A DNA stretch of 9,739 bases from JBBRMQ01 sp038230775 (GTDB taxonomy: Bacteria > Acidobacteriota > Thermoanaerobaculia > Gp7-AA8). The stretch lies in contig JBBRMQ010000166.1 in NCBI GenBank assembly GCA_038230775.1, positions 1-9,739 of the forward strand. The letters are read 5' to 3'. The notes under the pieces are model-generated. The model was given only the letters and a program-made list of their open reading frames with translations, did no database searches and was not told where the DNA came from. Below are positions 5,952-9,739 of this stretch, in pieces (within the stretch, counting starts at the first letter, position 1; each line of letters starts with the position of its first letter). The translations under genes were made by a program, and so were the position numbers.

Positions 5952-6368
5952 CTAGAACTTTACTTCCTGGCTGGCCGCGGGCTCATCGCATTTCGTGCAT
6001 TTCCAGCCGCGTCCATGGCGGTGAAACGCGTCGTCATCCTCGTCGCGGAAGAGCATCTTCGAGTTCTTGCACCACGCACATCGCACGATGTGTGGATTGC
6101 CGGCAGCGGCATGCTCGCGCAGATGGGTGGCGGCGTGCGCCTTCTCGTTTTCGTCCAGGTCGTCGCTGCGGAGGATCTTCCCGGCGGTGAGGCGGATGGA
6201 CTCGCGATCGAACACGCAGTTTGCGGGTGCGAGGATGCGGCCAAGTGCCTCTTTGGCGCGCCGGCGGCTCGAATCTGTGTGTGGACCGGCTTTAGCCGGT
6301 CGACCGGCTGAAGCCGGTCCACACACAAGAACGCATGCTGAAGGTGAGTCTGCTTTCCCCGCCTGCAT
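5952..6368 (-). CDS. Small zinc-ribbon protein of unknown function (start uncertain)
   Basis: The open frame encodes up to 138 aa. The C-terminal half is the convincing part: a helix (LDENEKAHAATHLREHAAAG) followed by IVRCAWCKNSKMLF ... GWKCTKCDEPAA, two CxxC pairs about 25 residues apart, which is a zinc ribbon. Between them lies an acidic/His stretch (RDEDDDAFHRHG). The ATG at 6368 has no SD, and residues 12-31 from it are only the translation of the palindromic repeat at 6276-6327. The native start may therefore be downstream, for example GTG at 6215 (87 aa), or the repeat has been absorbed into the gene. It sits 25 bp after the M20 stop and 4 bp before the PurD-like start, as the middle gene of a likely three-gene operon. 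I do not recognise a named family. A regulatory or metal-binding role is possible but unproven. Confidence 0.6.
   Translation of the reverse strand: MQAGKADSPSACVLVCGPASAGRPAKAGPHTDSSRRRAKEALGRILAPANCVFDRESIRLTAGKILRSDDLDENEKAHAATHLREHAAAGNPHIVRCAWCKNSKMLFRDEDDDAFHRHGRGWKCTKCDEPAASQEVKF
6276..6327. repeat. 52-bp palindrome made of two hairpin repeats
   Basis: Two 26-bp arms (6276-6301 and 6302-6327) are reverse complements with a single mismatch and no spacer. The left arm starts TGTGTGTGGACCGGC. Each arm also contains its own hairpin: ACCGGC/GCCGGT around TTTA on the left, and ACCGGC/GCCGGT around TGAA on the right. It is a head-to-head pair of REP-like units. Neither strand has a following T-run. 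It lies within the N-terminal part of the zinc-ribbon reading frame. Confidence 0.85.
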
Positions 6369-6393
6369 GCATCGATGGCCGGCGCGACTCGCC

Positions 6394-7875
6394 TTACTTG
6401 CCTAATTCATACAAGTACTCAACGAACGACATCACCGCGCCGTCCAGTCCCTGCACGTTTGGTTTCGTCGATTCGATCACGTAGTACTCGTCCGGTGCGT
6501 GTGCGCCGGTGCCGAAGCCGAGGCCGAAGTGGCCGGCGGCGAGGCTGAGCGGCGGGTTCGTGAACACGTAGCCGGGATACGAGCCCGCGTTGCGCGGCCA
6601 CAGCACGGGATTGATGCCCGCGCGTTTCAGCACCGCGATCTGCGACTGAATGAGCGCCGCACTCGCCGGCGTGCTGGTCGGATCGTATCCGCCGGTGACG
6701 TTCACTTCGATGTCTCCGAAACCGCGCTTCGCGAGATGCGCCTTGAGCGCCGCGACCGCGTCATCCTTCTTCATGTCGGGCACGAGACGCATGTCGATCT
6801 TCGCAACCGCGCGATGGGGAAGGACGGTCTTGCCGCCCGGTCCGGTGTATCCCGCGACGAGACCTTCGATGTTCACCGTCGGCTGCGACTCCAGCCGCTC
6901 GTTCGCCTGCTGCCACGGCAGATCGTCGATCCAGTGCTGGACGGTGAGGCCCTTCATCCTCTGCGCCTCGCTGCGACGTTTCGCCGCCTCGGCGATCATC
7001 GCGCGCTCGTCGGCGCTGAGCGGTCGCGGCTGCGGGTAGTTGTCGATGGTGATCGTGTTTCCATCCGCCGAAACGAGAGTGTCGAGTGCGTGCACGAGGT
7101 GCCACACCGGGCTGTCGATCATCGCCTTGAGCGACGAGTGAATGTCTTTGCCCGGCCCGCGGCCCCACTTCTCGCCGGTCGAGACGAGCTCCAACTCCGC
7201 GATTCCTTTAGCTCCGAGGCTGACGGTGACGGTGCCGTCGATGTCCTGTTCGGCGCCGGGCATGAACACGCCCGTCGTCTTGCGCAGCGCCGCCTCGACT
7301 TCGGGGCGATGCACGATCTGTCCAATGTGCGGCGACCCGATCTCCTCCTCACCCTCGGCCACCATCACGAGGTTGACGGGCATTTTCTTCCCCGCGCCGC
7401 GAATGGCGTGCAGTGCCGCGAGGAATGCCGACTCCGGACCCTTCTGGTTCACGGCGCCGCGGCCCATGATCACTTTGCCGAGGCCGGGCCGGTCGACGAG
7501 ACGCGCTTCGAGGGGCGGCGAGGTCCATTCCGCCGGATCGAACTGCTTCACGTCGTACATGAAGTAGAGCGCGACGGTCTTCGATGCGCCCGCATCGAGT
7601 GTGGCGAAGACGCCGGGCTTGCCGTCGGTGTTGACGATCGTTGCCTGCTGGAAGCCGGCTTCGCGCGCGAGCTTCGCCATGTACTCCGCGCCGGCGGGGT
7701 AGTTGCGGTTCTCGGCGGCGATCGAAGGCAGCGCGATCCAATCCTGCAATCGCTTCACGGCCTCGTCGTGCCGTTTGGTGATTTCGGCGCGAATGTCCGC
7801 AAGGTCATCGGGTGCGGCGTAGGCGGGGATGGCGAGGAGAACCGAGATGGCGACCGCGGCTCGAAATGTCTTCAT
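6394..7875 (-). CDS. Secreted M20-family metallo-hydrolase homologue with altered metal ligands
   Basis: The product is 493 aa from ATG 7875. The first 20 residues (MKTFRAAVAISVLLAIPAYA) are a Sec signal peptide ending in AYA; an in-frame upstream start at 7911 would spoil it. The rest has the M20 (ArgE/DapE/CPG2) order: a first metal-site block YFMYDVKQFDP with W117, the block GRGAVNQKGPES (138-149), EGEEEIGS (174-181), a lid-domain KDIHSS with H246, and a C-terminal GAHAPDE with H459. In canonical M20 enzymes the first block is HxD and the second contains a bridging Asp (GRGxxDxKG). Here the His is M106 and the bridging Asp is N143, while the Glu pair and H459 remain. A subgroup of M20 homologues seems to share this M/N pattern, so it may be a real subfamily with other metal chemistry rather than decay. 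Expected role: hydrolysis of periplasmic peptides or amides. It heads a likely operon with the zinc-ribbon and PurD-like genes. Confidence 0.88.
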   Translation of the reverse strand: MKTFRAAVAISVLLAIPAYAAPDDLADIRAEITKRHDEAVKRLQDWIALPSIAAENRNYPAGAEYMAKLAREAGFQQATIVNTDGKPGVFATLDAGASKTVALYFMYDVKQFDPAEWTSPPLEARLVDRPGLGKVIMGRGAVNQKGPESAFLAALHAIRGAGKKMPVNLVMVAEGEEEIGSPHIGQIVHRPEVEAALRKTTGVFMPGAEQDIDGTVTVSLGAKGIAELELVSTGEKWGRGPGKDIHSSLKAMIDSPVWHLVHALDTLVSADGNTITIDNYPQPRPLSADERAMIAEAAKRRSEAQRMKGLTVQHWIDDLPWQQANERLESQPTVNIEGLVAGYTGPGGKTVLPHRAVAKIDMRLVPDMKKDDAVAALKAHLAKRGFGDIEVNVTGGYDPTSTPASAALIQSQIAVLKRAGINPVLWPRNAGSYPGYVFTNPPLSLAAGHFGLGFGTGAHAPDEYYVIESTKPNVQGLDGAVMSFVEYLYELGK

Positions 7876-7894
7876 GGAGGCGTATCTTATCCAC
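7876..7894. promoter_or_regulatory. Compact divergent promoter with symmetric TATCTTA core
   Basis: Only 19 bp separate the two divergent start codons. The single AT-rich island is TATCTTA at 7883-7889, which has the form TANNNTA and so reads as a TANNNT -10 box on each strand (TATCTT on plus, TAAGAT on minus). With the plus-strand box, position +1 falls exactly on the A of ATG 7895. With the minus-strand box, +1 falls about 2 bases before ATG 7875. No SD is correctly placed on either side. This suggests leaderless or near-leaderless transcripts. No good -35 is visible. Confidence 0.5.
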
Positions 7895-9463
7895 ATGAGA
7901 CTGCTTTTCATCGCTCTGTCCCTGCTCGCTCTTCCGCTCGCGGCACAGATGACGGAAGAGCACGAGCACCACCATGAACAGTTGGGAACGGTTTCGTTCC
8001 CGGTCTCCTGTGATCCGAAGGCGCAGCCGGCGTTTACGCGCGGGGTGGCGCTGCTGCATTCGTTCGCCTACGAAGATGCGGAGAAGACGTTCCGCGACGT
8101 CGCGGCCATGGATCGGCAGTGCGGAATGGCGTGGTGGGGCGTCGCGATGACGAACTTCCATCCGGTGTGGCCGACTCCGTACTCGCCGCCGGAGCTGGCG
8201 CGCGGCGTCGAGGCGGCGCAGAAGGCGGCGGCGATCGGCGCGAAGAGCGATCGCGAGCGCGGGTACATTGACGCCACCGCGGCGTTGTATCGCGACGCGA
8301 ACACCGTCGACGCGAACACACGCTCGCGCGCCTATGAGGCCGCGATGCAACGCCTCACGACGCAATTCCCGGCCGATGATGAAGCGCAGATCTTCTACGG
8401 ATTGATTCTCATCAATCACGGCATGTCGATGTCGAAGGACAAGACGTACGCGTGGCAGCACCAGGCCGCGGACATCTTCAACGGGCTGCTGGCGAAGCAT
8501 CCCGATCATCCCGGAATCGCGCACTATCTGATTCACAGTTTCGACTACCCGGCGCTCGCGCCACTCGCGCTCAACGCCGCCAATACGTACGCGAAGATCG
8601 CTCCCTCCGCGCCGCACGCCCTCCATATGCCCTCGCACATCTATGTCCGCCTCGGCATGTGGCCCGAGACGATCGAATCGAACCTCGCATCGGCCAAGGC
8701 CGCGCGTGCGCACGCGGCGCGACTGCATCCGGGCTCGATGTCGTTCGACAATCTTCACGCCGACGATTACCTCGCGTATGCCTGGCTCCAACGCGGCGAG
8801 GACGACAAAGTGCGTGGGCTGCTCGACGAGCTCGCCGCGGTGAAGGCGATCGATGTCGAGAACTTCGCCGCGTATTACGCCCTCGGTGCCATTCCTGCGC
8901 GTTACGCACTGGAGCGCCGGAACTGGACCGAGGCCGCGGCCTTGACGGTCTCTCCAGCCGGTCTGCCGTGGGACCGGTATCCGTATGCCGAATCGATGAC
9001 GCACTTCGCGCGCGCGGTCGGTGCTGCGCGAAACGGCGACGTTGCGCGCGCGCGTGTCGCGGTCGAGCGGCTGCAGCGGATCCACCAGAAGCTCGTCGAT
9101 CAGAAGAACGCATACTGGGCCGATCAGATCGAAGTGCAGCGCCGCGCGGCGGAAAGTTGGATTGCGCGCGCTGAGGGTCGGAATGAGGAAGCCGTGACGC
9201 TGATGCGATCCGCCGCGGATCTCGAAGATTCCATGGACAAGAGCCCGGTAACGCCGGGCGCCGTCTTACCCGCGCGAGAGATGCTTGGCGATCTTCTGCT
9301 CGAGCTCAATCAGCCGGCGCCGGCGCTGACGGAGTACGAACGCTCGCTGAAAGACTCGCCGAACCGCCTCAACGGACTCTCCGGCGCCGCGCGCGCCGCA
9401 GAGCTGAGCGGCGCGCGCGGCAAAGCGCGGGAGTTTTACTCGCAAATCGCGAAGCTTTTCTAG
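7895..9463 (+). CDS. Secreted TPR-repeat protein of unknown function
   Basis: The product is 522 aa from ATG 7895. It begins with signal peptide MRLLFIALSLLALPLAAQ, then a short His-rich segment EEHEHHHEQ (residues 21-29) that could bind metal. The mature part is all helical, with TPR-like repeats, for example PAFTRGVALLHSFAYEDAEK (residues 45-64), a WWGVAMTNFHPVWPTP block, and a C-terminal TPR tail (LGDLLLELNQPAPALTEYE and NGLSGAARAAELSGARGKAR). The middle block AHYLIHSFDYPALAPLA and APSAPHALHMPSHIYVRLG are distinctive conserved stretches shared, as I recall, by a large uncharacterised family of secreted TPR proteins in Acidobacteriota and Bacteroidota. The many conserved His (HYLIHS, HALHMPSH) hint at more than a scaffold role. 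In-frame upstream starts (7829, 7874) would overlap the divergent gene; 7895 gives a clean signal peptide. It is probably expressed from the shared 19-bp promoter. Confidence 0.85.
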   Translation: MRLLFIALSLLALPLAAQMTEEHEHHHEQLGTVSFPVSCDPKAQPAFTRGVALLHSFAYEDAEKTFRDVAAMDRQCGMAWWGVAMTNFHPVWPTPYSPPELARGVEAAQKAAAIGAKSDRERGYIDATAALYRDANTVDANTRSRAYEAAMQRLTTQFPADDEAQIFYGLILINHGMSMSKDKTYAWQHQAADIFNGLLAKHPDHPGIAHYLIHSFDYPALAPLALNAANTYAKIAPSAPHALHMPSHIYVRLGMWPETIESNLASAKAARAHAARLHPGSMSFDNLHADDYLAYAWLQRGEDDKVRGLLDELAAVKAIDVENFAAYYALGAIPARYALERRNWTEAAALTVSPAGLPWDRYPYAESMTHFARAVGAARNGDVARARVAVERLQRIHQKLVDQKNAYWADQIEVQRRAAESWIARAEGRNEEAVTLMRSAADLEDSMDKSPVTPGAVLPAREMLGDLLLELNQPAPALTEYERSLKDSPNRLNGLSGAARAAELSGARGKAREFYSQIAKLF

Positions 9464-9471
9464 GAGCGCCG

Positions 9472-9642
9472 GTGTCCTCGCCGCCGCCGGAGTGGATCCC
9501 GTTGCTGCACTTCGAGCTGCACAAGAAGCGATACTCGCGCTGTCATCCCGAGCGTAGCGAGGGACCGGTGTGGGCGGGGGGTTCGTCGAGCCACCCACCC
9601 ACACCGGTCCCACGCTACGCTCGGGATGACATCCGTTGTTAG
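9472..9642 (+). pseudogene. Short GTG-initiated ORF running into a palindromic repeat (probable truncated gene)
   Basis: GTG at 9472 follows AGGAG (9462-9466), which overlaps the TPR gene stop, with a 5-base spacer: a strong translational-coupling signal. The first 23 residues (MSSPPPEWIPLLHFELH, then KKRYSR) have gene-like composition. After that the frame is only the translation of the 91-bp palindrome, and it ends in TAG at 9640-9642 inside the first tandem repeat, for a total of 56 aa. The simplest reading is that a downstream gene cotranscribed with the TPR gene was cut off by arrival of the repeat. Its original 3' part is not recognisable in the remaining 100 bp. It could also be a real small protein. 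Confidence 0.45.
9541..9631. repeat. 91-bp palindromic repeat, 34-bp arms
   Basis: The arms at 9541-9574 and 9598-9631 are reverse complements with one mismatch. The left arm starts TGTCATCCCGAGCGTAGCGA, and a G-rich/C-rich loop of 23 bp can pair further. Elements beginning TGTCATCC(C/T)GAGCG are, to my knowledge, widespread dispersed repeats in Acidobacteriota and other soil bacteria. As RNA it would form a very stable hairpin downstream of the TPR gene. No T-run follows, so it may protect 3' ends rather than terminate. Confidence 0.88.
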
Positions 9643-9739
9643 GCCCACATTTTGCCCTGGGCACCTGACATCCGTTGCTAGGCCCACATCTCGAGCTGAC
9701 CACTGACATCCGTTGTTAGGCCCACATTTTGAGCTGGGA
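9628..9739. repeat. Tandem repeat, about 38-39 bp unit, at least three copies (continues past window)
   Basis: Units start at 9628 (39 bp), 9667 (38 bp) and 9705 (at least 35 bp, cut by the window end). Each begins with GACATCCGTTG(T/C)TAGGC, and the conserved core is 23 bp, ending in CCCACAT. It is followed by a less conserved 15-16 bp part (TTTGCCCTGGGCACCT; CTCGAGCTGACCACT; TTTGAGCTGGGA). The first unit begins inside the last bases of the palindrome's right arm (GACA shared). Confidence 0.85.

Noticed and set aside
4859..6190. 443-aa plus-strand ORF opposite the PurD-like gene
   Set aside because: It is antisense to a gene with clear PurD motifs. Long antisense ORFs are expected in high-GC genes with G/C third positions, and the translation is Arg/Ala/His-rich with no recognisable motif.
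7876..7911. Longer M20 protein starting at 7911
   Set aside because: It would overlap the start of the divergent TPR gene and add 12 residues in front of a clean Sec signal peptide.
6499..7977. 492-aa plus-strand ORF opposite the M20 gene and running into the TPR gene start
   Set aside because: It is a shadow of the M20 coding strand, has Arg/Asp-rich composition and no domain, and overlaps two supported genes.
7805..9085. 426-aa minus-strand ORF opposite the TPR gene
   Set aside because: It is an antisense shadow with Arg/Val-rich low-information sequence. The TPR protein has a signal peptide and family motifs.
9628..9739. CRISPR array
   Set aside because: The repeats are 23 bp with only 15-16 bp between them, the intervening parts are related to one another, and no cas gene is present. 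It is an ordinary tandem repeat.

Overview
The window is a GC-rich bacterial chromosome segment packed with genes. It carries a Tat-exported sulfatase, a lipoprotein-type MsrA, a secreted M20-like hydrolase, a secreted TPR protein, and several families of intergenic palindromic repeats (for example arms beginning TGTCATCCCGAGCG, and GTGTGGACCGGC-type hairpins). This mix, with low reliance on Shine-Dalgarno (SD) sequences at some starts, suggests Acidobacteriota or a similar soil lineage. That placement is inference; there is no rRNA or marker gene to confirm it.

Layout: 1-186 (+) is the 3' end of a small secreted-type protein gene. It converges on a minus-strand group read from right to left: a small membrane-anchored protein (2805-2494), a repeat-filled gap (2493-2174), msrA (2173-1544) and a Cys-type sulfatase (1544-228). 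The msrA stop and sulfatase start overlap as TGATG. Diverging from the small membrane protein is a plus-strand pair: a PrmC/HemK-like class I methyltransferase (2877-3770) and a haem-oxygenase-like diiron oxidase (HDO) homologue (3783-4667). The pair runs head-on into a second minus-strand group, with stop codons overlapping at 4664-4667. That group is a secreted M20-family hydrolase (7875-6394), a small zinc-ribbon protein (about 6368-5952) and a PurD-like ATP-grasp ligase (5947-4664). Diverging from the M20 gene across only 19 bp is a plus-strand secreted TPR protein (7895-9463). It is followed by a tiny GTG-initiated ORF with a strong SD that runs into a large palindrome, and then by a short tandem repeat that continues past the window edge.

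How the genes may work together: MsrA plus sulfatase is a translationally coupled envelope pair. The methyltransferase/HDO pair, facing a PurD-like ligase with no other purine gene nearby, has the enzyme types of a small uncharacterised biosynthetic or modification locus: methyl transfer, iron oxidation and ATP-dependent ligation. No pathway can be proved from sequence alone. The M20 homologue lacks canonical metal ligands.

The best leads are the 19-bp divergent promoter with a symmetric TATCTTA core suggesting leaderless mRNAs on both strands, an internal near-consensus SD and start in msrA that could give lipoprotein and cytosolic forms, the altered M20 metal site, the HDO/methyltransferase/ATP-grasp locus, and several palindromic or tandem repeats, two of which are read into coding frames.
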